DNA from: a bacterium
GTDB taxonomy: Bacteria > Patescibacteriota > Patescibacteriia > PEXW01
Direction: 5' to 3'
Assembly: GCA_030689605.1 (NCBI GenBank)
Contig: JAUYFT010000001.1
Span: 1 to 47,785, forward strand
Length of the DNA stretch: 47,785 nucleotides
The notes under the pieces were generated by a model, which ran no database searches, was not told the DNA's origin, and worked only from the letters and a program-made list of their open reading frames with translations. The position numbers and the translations under genes are program-made. This document shows positions 8,150 through 16,072 of the stretch, piece after piece (position 1 is the first letter of the stretch; each line of letters opens with the position of its first letter).

Positions 8150-8239
8150 GTGGGTTTCGGGTTTTTCGGCGTGCTTGGCCATGGGGTTATTGTAGCACTG
8201 AACCGTTGCGTGGTCTTTCCTACTCGGTGTTACCGCCGC
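8150..8239. repeat. Copy B of the 90-bp direct repeat, overlapping the dnaE 3' end
   Basis: This copy matches 6991-7080. It contains the last three codons of dnaE with its TAA, the spacer, and an abortive copy of the baseplate-like gene start (ATG at 8182 on the minus strand). The copied frame diverges after about 12 codons and soon stops. Confidence 0.9.
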
Positions 8240-11200
8240 AGAGCCGAGGCACCGACTAGGTTGGCTAGGTCGCTCCAGGCTGCACCACTGTTCACTTTGT
8301 TTGGTAGAGGCACGCGCTTCCCACCCGTCTGCGACGCCGCTCCGGCGGGCAGGCCATTTCCATTGGCAGCGTGGAGTTCCACCGGCGTTGGGCCAGGATG
8401 TTTGTCGAGGATGGCTTGGATGGCGGCGAGCTGTGCACGGGAGAGGTCGGCTGGCACGTGGATGACCAGCGGCCGGCCAACTTCGTGCGTCGTGGCGTAG
8501 GCTTGGAGCGCGACGGTGTCGAGCTCGCGCACGGCATCGGCCAGGATTTTCGTCTCGCCGTCTTTATCTGACGTCTTACCTTCCACGATCACGAGACGCT
8601 CGAGCGTCCAGAGTGCTTGGCTCTGTTGGTAGAGTTTGGGGAAGACGACGACTTCTACAGCACCCACAGCATCTTCCACCCGGACAAAGAGCATTGGCTC
8701 TTGCCGCTTGGTCATAATTTTCTGCACCTTAGTGATGATGCCACCGACGCGTACACGTTCGTCCTTGCCATGCTCGTGCAGCGTGCTCATGGGCGTGGTG
8801 ATTAGGTTTAGCTGGTCCTGGAACTCTTTTAAGGGGTGGTCCGAGAGGTAGAGACCCAAAAGCTCTTTCTCCCACTGCAGGGCTTCGCGCTTGGCCATTG
8901 GTTCGGCTGGCTTCAGGCTTAAGCTCGGAGCCTTGGCTGCGGGCAGGTTCATGAAGAGTGAGTCCTGGTTGGCGTTCGCGGCCTGGGTGGCGTGCTTGTT
9001 GTACTGCAGGATGGTATCGATGTTCGCTAAAAGCTGGCCGCGCTCGCCGAAGCGATCCAGAGCACCAGCCTTGATGAGGCTTTCTACAGACTTCTTGTTA
9101 AAGTCCTTTACCTGGACGCGGCGGAGCAAATCCTCCAGGCTCGCGAACAGGCCGTTGGCCTTCCGCTCGTGCACGATAGCGCGCACGACATTGTCGCCCA
9201 CGTTCTTGATAGCGTTGAGGCCAAAGCGGATCGTCCGCGTCGGCGCTTTCGTCTCAGAATTGTATACTGCGGTGAATGTTGAGTAGCTCTCATTTATGTC
9301 CGGCGGCAGCACGGTCATACCCATCTGCCGGCACTCATCAATTTCTATAGCAATACGGTCGATACTGCCCTGGTCGCCGGTGAGCAAAGCGGCCATGAAT
9401 GCTTCCGGCTCATTTGCCTTGAAGTACGCTGTTTGGTAGGCAATGAGCGCGTAGCAGGCCGCGTGCGATCGGTTGAAGCCGTAGCGGGCGAATGGCTCGA
9501 TGAAGTCGAAGATCTTTTCGGCCGTCACTTTAGCAATGCCATTCTGCACACAACCATTTATGAACTTGTCGCGCTGCTCTTTTAGGAGTTTGGCAATCTT
9601 CTTGCCCACGGCTTTGCGCAAGACGTCCGCCTCGCCCAGGGTGAAGCCCGCCAGGTCGCGTGCCAGCTCCATGATCTGCTCCTGGTACACGGCTACGCCG
9701 TAGGTCTTGGCTAGGCTCTTCTCCAACTTGGGGTGGATGTACGTAACTTTCTGCTCGCCATGCTTGCGGGCGATGAAGTCCGGGATGAACTCCATCGGCC
9801 CCGGACGGTACAGGGACACCATGGCGATGAGGTCTTCGAGCTCGGTGGGTTTTAGCTCCTTCAGGTAGCGCCGCATGCCGCCAGATTCAAACTGGAAGAC
9901 ACCCGTGGTGTGGCCAGCTTGTAGCAGCGCGAACGCCCCTTTGTCATCTAGGGGTAACTTGTCGAGGTCGTACATGCGGCCGCGACCCTTGCGGGCAATC
10001 TCAATAGTCTGTTCTAGCACCGTGAGGTTGCGCAAGCCCAGGAAGTCCATCTTCAGCAAGCCCAGGTCTTCAATGGGGCGCATGGAGTACTGGCTAATAA
10101 TTGTCTCATCATCCGGGCCGGCGTGCTGGATGGGTACGTGCTCGATGAGCGGGCCTTTGGTTATGACCACGCCGCACGCGTGCACCGAGGCGTGCCGGAC
10201 CACGCCCTCCAAGCGCATGGCAGTTTGCAGCAGACGGCGACCGTCTTCGTCGTGCTCGGCGATTTCCTTGAGTTCGGGGATGGTATCCAGAGCTTCCTGC
10301 AACGTGGTGAACATGGGAATGAGCTTGGCCACGCGGTCGCAGTAGGTGTAGGGGAAGCCTAGGGCTCGGCCGACGTCCCGGATGGCGGCGCGGGCGGCCA
10401 TGGTGCCAAAGGTGATGATTTGCGCGACGTGGTCATGGCCATACCGATCGCCGACGTACTTGAGCACTTCATCTCGGCGGGTGTCGGCGAAGTCCAAGTC
10501 AAAATCCGGCATGGAGATACGCTCGGGGTTTAGGAATCGTTCGAACAGCAGGTCGTAGGCAATGGGGTCGACGTTCGTGATGTTCGTTAGGTACGACACG
10601 ATGGAACCGGCCGCCGAGCCACGACCCGGGCCCACGACTACACCGTGTTCCTTCGCCCAGTTCACGAAGTCCTGCACGATGAGAAAGTAGCCCGCGAAGC
10701 CCGTCTTCTCAATGACGCCAAGCTCGTACTCCAAACGTTGCAGCACGACCGAATCGTGCTCGCGTCCAGGGTAGCGGTGGGGTATGCCTTTCTCGCTAAG
10801 CTGTCGTAAATACGTTTCTGCTGTCTCGCCCCTCGGCACTTCGAAGTGGGGGAGCTGCGTTTTGCCGAGTTCTAGTTTGACGTTGCAGCGGTCGGCAATA
10901 ACAACGGTGTTGGTGATGACCTCGGGGTGGTCGGGGAATGCAGCGGTCATTTCGGCTTCGGTGCGCATGCTCACGTCTATACCCTTGTACGACATACGCT
11001 TGGGGTCGTCCATTGTGGTCTTCGTCTGGATTGCCAGCAGCACATCCTGAATCTCGGCGTCTTCTTTTTTCAAGTAGTGTACGTCGTTCGTCGCCACAAC
11101 CCGTACGCCGTGCTTCTCCGCGAGCGTGAAAATGGCATCGTTGACTTTCACCTGGTCGGGGATGTCTGGATGGGATTGGACTTCGAGGAAGTAGTTCTCC

Positions 11201-11700
11201 TTCCCAAACGTCGCAATGTACTTCTCCACCACCTCGTCTGGCGTGGCGTTAATCTTGCCCAGGATGGCGTTGGCGATTTCACCTTGCAGACAAGCAGATA
11301 AGGCAATGAGACCCTCGCTGTGTTTCTTCAGCAGCTCGTGATCCACGCGCGGGCGATAGTAGAAGCCCTCAAGGTGAGCGACTGAAACGAGCGCGATGAG
11401 ATTCTTGTAGCCCGTGAGGTTCGTCGCCAAGAGCACGAGGTGGAAGGGTCGCTCGTCAATGCGCGCTTCCTTGTCGTGCAGGGTGCGGCGGGCGACGTAG
11501 GTCTCCACCCCGATGATAGGTTTGATGCCAGCTTTCGTAGCTTTCTGGTAAAATTCTACCGCGCCGTAAAGGACGCCATGGTCAGTAAGGGCAACGGCTG
11601 GCGCCCCCAGCTCCTGCACGTGCGCAATCAAATCATCAATCTTCGGCAGGCCGTCGAGGAGGGAGTAGTGGGAGTGGACGTGGAGGTGGACGAATGGCAC
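8230..11700 (-). CDS. dnaE: DNA polymerase III subunit alpha
   Basis: This is the replicative DNA polymerase, 1156 residues, close to the 1160 of E. coli DnaE. An N-terminal PHP domain begins HLHVHSHYS at residue 4. The catalytic palm has PDFDLDF with Asp401 and Asp403 in the same numbering as E. coli. FNRSHAACYALIAYQTAYFK marks the fingers region, and an OB fold (RVRVGGIITKVQ) lies near residue 990. The start is GTG at 11700. The stop lies inside a 90-bp direct repeat, so its last three codons are shared with the copy at 7071-7080. The upstream 120 bp are a dense inverted repeat of ACGAAT. Confidence 0.97.
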   Translation of the reverse strand: MPFVHLHVHSHYSLLDGLPKIDDLIAHVQELGAPAVALTDHGVLYGAVEFYQKATKAGIKPIIGVETYVARRTLHDKEARIDERPFHLVLLATNLTGYKNLIALVSVAHLEGFYYRPRVDHELLKKHSEGLIALSACLQGEIANAILGKINATPDEVVEKYIATFGKENYFLEVQSHPDIPDQVKVNDAIFTLAEKHGVRVVATNDVHYLKKEDAEIQDVLLAIQTKTTMDDPKRMSYKGIDVSMRTEAEMTAAFPDHPEVITNTVVIADRCNVKLELGKTQLPHFEVPRGETAETYLRQLSEKGIPHRYPGREHDSVVLQRLEYELGVIEKTGFAGYFLIVQDFVNWAKEHGVVVGPGRGSAAGSIVSYLTNITNVDPIAYDLLFERFLNPERISMPDFDLDFADTRRDEVLKYVGDRYGHDHVAQIITFGTMAARAAIRDVGRALGFPYTYCDRVAKLIPMFTTLQEALDTIPELKEIAEHDEDGRRLLQTAMRLEGVVRHASVHACGVVITKGPLIEHVPIQHAGPDDETIISQYSMRPIEDLGLLKMDFLGLRNLTVLEQTIEIARKGRGRMYDLDKLPLDDKGAFALLQAGHTTGVFQFESGGMRRYLKELKPTELEDLIAMVSLYRPGPMEFIPDFIARKHGEQKVTYIHPKLEKSLAKTYGVAVYQEQIMELARDLAGFTLGEADVLRKAVGKKIAKLLKEQRDKFINGCVQNGIAKVTAEKIFDFIEPFARYGFNRSHAACYALIAYQTAYFKANEPEAFMAALLTGDQGSIDRIAIEIDECRQMGMTVLPPDINESYSTFTAVYNSETKAPTRTIRFGLNAIKNVGDNVVRAIVHERKANGLFASLEDLLRRVQVKDFNKKSVESLIKAGALDRFGERGQLLANIDTILQYNKHATQAANANQDSLFMNLPAAKAPSLSLKPAEPMAKREALQWEKELLGLYLSDHPLKEFQDQLNLITTPMSTLHEHGKDERVRVGGIITKVQKIMTKRQEPMLFVRVEDAVGAVEVVVFPKLYQQSQALWTLERLVIVEGKTSDKDGETKILADAVRELDTVALQAYATTHEVGRPLVIHVPADLSRAQLAAIQAILDKHPGPTPVELHAANGNGLPAGAASQTGGKRVPLPNKVNSGAAWSDLANLVGASALRR

Positions 11701-11701
11701 G

Positions 11702-11818
11702 GTTACGAATTACGAATAAAATTCTACGAATATACGAATAGATGGTTATGTGAGTAAACAATATATATACGAATTCGTAGTCATTCGTATATTCGTACTG
11801 ATTCGTAATTCGTAATCC
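11702..11818. repeat. ACGAAT-rich imperfect inverted repeat between dnaE and the next gene
   Basis: The left arm reads TTACGAATTACGAAT, a gap, then TACGAATATACGAAT. The right arm is the reverse complement of nearly the same string. The motif ACGAAT, or its complement ATTCGT, occurs about ten times in 117 bp. The sequence is much richer in A and T than the flanking genes. It fills the dnaE upstream region, so it must either contain or replace the dnaE promoter. Confidence 0.75.
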
Positions 11819-11820
11819 AA

Positions 11821-12138
11821 CTACTCTAAATCGTCAGCGGGCGGTGTAGCCTTTTTGGTTTTTCGGTTCTTCACCAGGCTGGTTAAATCACCGACGACGC
11901 GGACAATGCTGGCGATGGCCGAGGCGGACGAGGTCACTTTGTTCTGGATGCTATCCAGAAAATCGCCAATGTGGTCCAGCCGCTCCTTCACACTATCTAG
12001 CATCTTGCGGAAGTCCTCAATGGCCTTGTACAGATCCTTCACAATTTGTACTAGGTAGTACAGCAGCCAGACCGTAAAGCCGCCTACTGCAAGAAGGACA
12101 ATGGCGATTACGATGTTGAGGATGTCCCCGGTGGTCAT
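11821..12138 (-). CDS. Small membrane protein with coiled coil (DUF948-like)
   Basis: From the ATG at 12138 the product is 105 residues: MTTGDI, a membrane segment at about 7-29, then a long amphipathic helix (residues 33-90) with heptad spacing, and a Lys-rich acidic tail ending DDLE. The shape resembles DUF948-type proteins, which I name with caution. A longer frame to 12243 would overlap the divergent gene and its promoter. A TATACT box ends 8 nt before this ATG, which supports the chosen start and suggests a leaderless mRNA. Confidence 0.65.
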   Translation of the reverse strand: MTTGDILNIVIAIVLLAVGGFTVWLLYYLVQIVKDLYKAIEDFRKMLDSVKERLDHIGDFLDSIQNKVTSSASAIASIVRVVGDLTSLVKNRKTKKATPPADDLE

Positions 12139-12146
12139 AGGGAAAT

Positions 12147-12198
12147 AGTATATCATACTGTAATCCCGCTGGTAGGGGAGCGAGCGGGCGCGTATACT
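12147..12198. promoter_or_regulatory. Divergent -10 boxes for two leaderless genes
   Basis: On the minus strand TATACT (12152-12147) ends 8 nt before the ATG at 12138. On the plus strand TATACT (12193-12198) ends 7 nt before the ATG at 12206. No strong -35 is seen for either. The spacing places both start sites at or next to the start codons. Confidence 0.5.
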
Positions 12199-12205
12199 AC
12201 AGCCT

Positions 12206-13039
12206 ATGGCAGACACGCTCTCCGATCTTGGGCTCAAACTCAACTACTGGTACCTCACCAACCGCCAGCAGCTCCGCAAGTGGTGGGTGCTAGTCCTCAT
12301 GGCGGTGGACGTTTTTCTGCTCGCGCTCTTCCTCACGCAGGGCATGCTCCTTGTCTTCCGTTTCCGAGATTCCTCGAACGTCGTGGCGACCATTGCCGCG
12401 AGCACCGTCGCAGTCGGCAAGGCTCAAGGAGCAGTTATGCCTACCTCTATTTCCTCCGGGACGGTTGCGACGACCCCGCACGGTCAAGCCCGGTTCGACT
12501 TCTCCTCACGCCTCGAGAATACGAATGTCACCTGGTCGGCAGTGGTGACTGTGCAGTTTGCTGGGGGGGTGAAGCCGCTCACCCCAGTCCGCGTCATCCT
12601 GCCCCCGAAGAGCGTGCGGTACGCCATGGCGCTCAACGTGGAAGGGTCAGCGAATGTGACTATACCAAGCGGAACCATGAGCATCACTGACGTCACGTGG
12701 ACGCGCCTGACCCCGGCAGAAGTTGCCGAGAAGATCGACGTGAAGGCAACGAATGTTACAACGGGATTACGGACGCTCGTCACCGGTGACAATCAGCAAA
12801 GAACGGTCACGCAGGTTACTGGCACTATTATGAACAGCGCGTTCGTTGCACTCGATGGTTTGCGCGTGTCCGTTGTGCTCACGCGAGGTGGGGCAACTGT
12901 CGGCGTTGGCAGCACCATCCTCTCCCACATCAACGCCGAGCAATCGCTTCCATTCTCCGTCGAGTGGGATACGGTCATAGCCAACGTCCAGCAGGCTGAC
13001 GTCTACCCCGAAGTGCACCGGGATATTATTGCGCGCTAG
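12206..13039 (+). CDS. Membrane protein of unknown function, upstream of rodA
   Basis: The 277-residue protein has a short cytoplasmic lead (MADTLSDLGLKLNYW), one membrane segment at about 28-51, and a Val/Thr-rich external part likely to form beta strands. I do not recognise a family. It ends 3 nt before rodA, so the two are probably co-transcribed. The context suggests an envelope role. A TATACT box lies 7 nt upstream of the start. Confidence 0.6.
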   Translation: MADTLSDLGLKLNYWYLTNRQQLRKWWVLVLMAVDVFLLALFLTQGMLLVFRFRDSSNVVATIAASTVAVGKAQGAVMPTSISSGTVATTPHGQARFDFSSRLENTNVTWSAVVTVQFAGGVKPLTPVRVILPPKSVRYAMALNVEGSANVTIPSGTMSITDVTWTRLTPAEVAEKIDVKATNVTTGLRTLVTGDNQQRTVTQVTGTIMNSAFVALDGLRVSVVLTRGGATVGVGSTILSHINAEQSLPFSVEWDTVIANVQQADVYPEVHRDIIAR

Positions 13040-13042
13040 GCA

Positions 13043-14149
13043 ATGTCGCGGTTAAACCTCCGGTCATTGGCTCAGGTTGACTGGCTCCTGTTTGGCGCCA
13101 GCAGCATCTTGGTTATCGTCGGGTTAGTGGCACTAGCGAGCGTCACCATTGCCAAGTCCCCGCCCGAGTGGAGCACCTTTACCCGGCAGTTACTTTTCCT
13201 CGCCCTCGGCGTCGTGCTATACGTTGTGGCTGTGTTGGTGGACTACCGTACCCTTCGGGGCTGGAGCACGGCAGCGTACGTCGCGGCCGCCATCCTGCTC
13301 GTCGGCGTGCTTTTCTTCGGCACGACCATTCGGAACACAACGGGCTGGTTCGTCGTTGCGGGCGTTAGCTTCCAGCCCGTGGAAATAGTGAAAGTACTCT
13401 GGATAATTGCCTTTGCCGCCTACCTAGCCCGTTACGCTCGGGCGTTCGACCAGTGGCGGCACCTGGGCATCAGCGGGGCGTTCGCGCTCGGGCTCATCGT
13501 GCTCATCCTCCGCCAGCCAGACCTGGGTTCGGCCGTGGTTGTTGCCGGCATCTACGTTGGCCTGCTCCTCACCGCAAACGTGCGCATGAAACAGCTTATC
13601 CTACTCTTCGTACTCTTCATTATTGCGGCGGTAGTGAGTTACATGTTCCTGCTCCAGGGTTACCAGAAGGATCGCATCCGCGTGCTGCTGGATCCGGGTG
13701 CTGATCCACTTAACAGCGGGTACAATGTTACGCAAGCAATCATCGCGGTAGGCTCTGGCCAACTTTTCGGCCGCGGCTTCGGCCAAGGCACGCAGAGCCA
13801 ACTCAACTTCCTCCCCGAGCAGCAGACAGATTTTATTTTTGCCGTGCTCGCCGAAGAGTTTGGCTTCCTGGGTGTGCTCGTACTCCTCGGGAGTTTCGCC
13901 GTGCTGCTGACACGCACCATCGTCATCGCTCGCCAGTCACGCGACGACTTTGGGGCATTCCTGTGCACGGGCATTAGCATTGGCATCGCCATCCATCTCC
14001 TCATCAACGTCGGTATGAACATGGGTTTGTTCCCGGTCACTGGCATTCCGTTGCCGTTCGTGAGTTCGGGCGGCAGCTCGCTCGTCGCCAGCATCATTGG
14101 GCTTGGGCTGGTCCAGAGCGTGGCCGTACGGCGGCGGTCTACGGGGTAG
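13043..14149 (+). CDS. rodA: Rod shape-determining protein RodA (SEDS glycosyltransferase)
   Basis: SEDS proteins polymerise lipid II into peptidoglycan strands at the membrane with a partner penicillin-binding protein. This 368-residue protein has about ten membrane segments. Family signatures are GWFVVAGVSFQPVEIVK, LRQPDLGSA with the catalytic-type Asp, QAIIAVGSGQLFGRGFGQG, EQQTDFIFAVLAEEFGF and GIPLPFVSSGGSS. Length and the lack of a long N-terminal tail favour RodA over FtsW, though the two are hard to separate by eye. No PBP2 gene lies next to it. Confidence 0.85.
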   Translation: MSRLNLRSLAQVDWLLFGASSILVIVGLVALASVTIAKSPPEWSTFTRQLLFLALGVVLYVVAVLVDYRTLRGWSTAAYVAAAILLVGVLFFGTTIRNTTGWFVVAGVSFQPVEIVKVLWIIAFAAYLARYARAFDQWRHLGISGAFALGLIVLILRQPDLGSAVVVAGIYVGLLLTANVRMKQLILLFVLFIIAAVVSYMFLLQGYQKDRIRVLLDPGADPLNSGYNVTQAIIAVGSGQLFGRGFGQGTQSQLNFLPEQQTDFIFAVLAEEFGFLGVLVLLGSFAVLLTRTIVIARQSRDDFGAFLCTGISIGIAIHLLINVGMNMGLFPVTGIPLPFVSSGGSSLVASIIGLGLVQSVAVRRRSTG

Positions 14150-14151
14150 GG

Positions 14152-14180
14152 TTGACGTCCGGCCGTGGCGATGGTATAGT
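14152..14180 (+). promoter_or_regulatory. Strong sigma70-like promoter for rplY
   Basis: TTGACG (14152-14157) and TATAGT (14175-14180) are exactly 17 bp apart, directly after the rodA stop. It drives a leader of about 50 nt before rplY. Confidence 0.75.
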
Positions 14181-14199
14181 CGCGTTGGTTTTCCTGCCT

Positions 14200-14228
14200 G
14201 ACCCCTCGGGTCTTTTCTTTCTTCTTTT
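14200..14228 (+). terminator. Small hairpin plus T-rich run in the rplY leader
   Basis: GACCC (14200-14204), a CTC loop and GGGTC (14208-14212) are followed by a pyrimidine tract with many T. It lies between the rplY promoter and its ATG, so it could be an attenuator or simply the terminator for rodA. The 5-bp stem is short. Confidence 0.4.
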
Positions 14229-14238
14229 ACTGACCGTC

Positions 14239-14958
14239 ATGAACTTGCAGCTCACCGCCACGCCCCGTTCGATTAGCAAGCAGGAACGCGCCTCGCTTCG
14301 TCAAGCAGACATGATCCCGGCGGTCGTTTATGGCCATAGTATCACCAACGAGAACGTCGCTGTTCCACGGCCGGTTTTCGAGAAAGCGTATCAAACAGCT
14401 GGCGAATCCACGCTCATCACCCTGGATATCACGGGCAAGAAGCCAGTGCAGGTACTTATCCAAGACGTCGACCGTCACCCTACTTCGGGTGCCATTTTGC
14501 ACGTGGATTTCTACCAGGTACGCATGGATGAGGAAATCACGAATGACGTACCGCTCGTGTTCATCGGAGAATCCGCCGCCGTCAAAGCACTCGGTGGTAT
14601 TCTGGTGAAGAACCTCTCAACCTTGCGGGTGAAGTGTTTGCCAGCCGACCTGCCCCATGAAATTACCGTTGATATAACTGCGCTGGAAAATTTTGAATCC
14701 CGTCTCACGGTCGCAGACATTGTCGTCCCACCGAAAGTAGAAGTTCTGGCAAAACCCGAAGAGATTATTGCCGTTGTTGAGCCCCCACGTTCGGAAGCAG
14801 AGCTGAAAGCACTTGATGAGAAGGTGGAGGAGAACGTTGAAGCAGTGCAGAAGGTGGTGGAGGAGAAGAAGCCAGAGGATATTGCTGAAGAAGTCGCGGA
14901 GCCGAAAGAAGCCAAGAAAGAAGTGAAGAAAGAAGCTAAAGATAAGAAGGAAAAGTAA
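14239..14958 (+). CDS. rplY: 50S ribosomal protein L25/Ctc with charged C-terminal tail
   Basis: L25 binds 5S rRNA in the large subunit. The chosen start (ATG 14239, MNLQLTATPR) gives 239 residues. An upstream in-frame start would run through the promoter. The N-terminal L25 domain shows RADMIPAVVYG-like sequence (RQADMIPAVVYGHS) and VLIQDVDRHP; the Ctc-type second domain carries VPLVFIGES and LPADLPHEI. From about residue 196 the tail is almost all Glu, Lys, Val and Ala, ending in a Lys-rich run. Such tails are common in CTC-type L25. The gene ends 4 nt before the first DUF3048 gene. Confidence 0.92.
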   Translation: MNLQLTATPRSISKQERASLRQADMIPAVVYGHSITNENVAVPRPVFEKAYQTAGESTLITLDITGKKPVQVLIQDVDRHPTSGAILHVDFYQVRMDEEITNDVPLVFIGESAAVKALGGILVKNLSTLRVKCLPADLPHEITVDITALENFESRLTVADIVVPPKVEVLAKPEEIIAVVEPPRSEAELKALDEKVEENVEAVQKVVEEKKPEDIAEEVAEPKEAKKEVKKEAKDKKEK

Positions 14959-14962
14959 ACCC

Positions 14963-16033
14963 ATGGGTCAGAAGCTCACCGATCGGCCAAGTGACTACAC
15001 GTTCGGCAAGCGCAAGCTGCGCTGGCCCTGGCTGATTGCTGCGGGCACGGGGGCGCTGGTGCTAATTGGCATTGGTGGCTATTTGACTTTCCGTGGGAGT
15101 GCAGCGCAAGACGACAGCGCGAACACGAACAGCGAGTTAGACACCCCTACGCTGGTGAGCCGCCAGCTCGACGGCGTTCTCGTGGAATCAGAGAAGTCTA
15201 ACCACCTGCCGCTCATGATGGTCGTCGAGAACCATACCTCGGTGCGGCCGCAGAGTGGGCTCTCAAAAGCCGGGGTTGTCTACGAGGCGCTTGCCGAAGG
15301 CGGCATCACGCGCTTCTTAGCAATTTTTGCCGTGAATGGGACGCTCAACATCGGCCCCATCCGTTCGGCACGGCCGTACTTCGTGCAAATCGCCCGGGCG
15401 TACAATGGCGTTTTTGTCCACGCTGGCCAATCCACGCAGGCGGCCGAGCAAATTACGAAGACCAAGATTATAGATTTCAATCAGTTTTATAAGAAGTACA
15501 ACTTCTACAATATTTCTGGCCGCGCGCAAGAGCACTCGCTCTTCACCAACCTCCACCTCATGGAGCTTGGGTGGCGGGCAATGAAGCTTAAGGATAGAGG
15601 CGATTACGAGAGTTGGTCTTTCAAAGACGAAGCTCCGGTTGCAACCCCGACCACGAAGCCTATTGTGGTTGACTTCTCTACAGCGAGCTATCGGGTTTCC
15701 TACACGTACGACACTGCTAGGAACGTGTATAAACGTAGCCAAGGCGGGACAGTTGCCACGGACAAAGAAAGCGGCGCGATTGAACCTAAGAACGTCGCCA
15801 TAATGTTCACCACCTCGAAGTTGTTCGATAAGCTCCGGCGGGACATTGTTGTCGTTGGCGAAGGGAAGCTCCTCCTTTTCCGGGATGGCGAAATGGTCAC
15901 GGGTACGTGGAAAAAGTCTTTGCCCGAGTCCCAACTACAGCTCCTCGATAGTGCCGGCGCAGTCCTGCAACTCAACCGCGGCCAAACCTGGGTAGAAGTG
16001 GTAGACTTACCGGAGAAGTACGTTACCTACTAA
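14963..16033 (+). CDS. DUF3048 (YerB-like) membrane-anchored protein, copy 1
   Basis: The 356-residue protein has a basic lead, a membrane segment at about 22-44, and an external DUF3048 domain. Family signs are PLMMVVENH, RPQSGLSKAGVVYEALAEGGITR, IGPIRSARPYF and FVHAGQST. The family relates to YerB of Bacillus; its biochemical role is not established. It follows rplY by 4 nt and is followed 39 nt later by a second DUF3048 gene. A decayed copy of its first 26 codons lies at 7085. Confidence 0.88.
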   Translation: MGQKLTDRPSDYTFGKRKLRWPWLIAAGTGALVLIGIGGYLTFRGSAAQDDSANTNSELDTPTLVSRQLDGVLVESEKSNHLPLMMVVENHTSVRPQSGLSKAGVVYEALAEGGITRFLAIFAVNGTLNIGPIRSARPYFVQIARAYNGVFVHAGQSTQAAEQITKTKIIDFNQFYKKYNFYNISGRAQEHSLFTNLHLMELGWRAMKLKDRGDYESWSFKDEAPVATPTTKPIVVDFSTASYRVSYTYDTARNVYKRSQGGTVATDKESGAIEPKNVAIMFTTSKLFDKLRRDIVVVGEGKLLLFRDGEMVTGTWKKSLPESQLQLLDSAGAVLQLNRGQTWVEVVDLPEKYVTY

Positions 16034-16072
16034 TTCTTTCATTCGTTTCATATCCTAATCAACGAAAAATTT

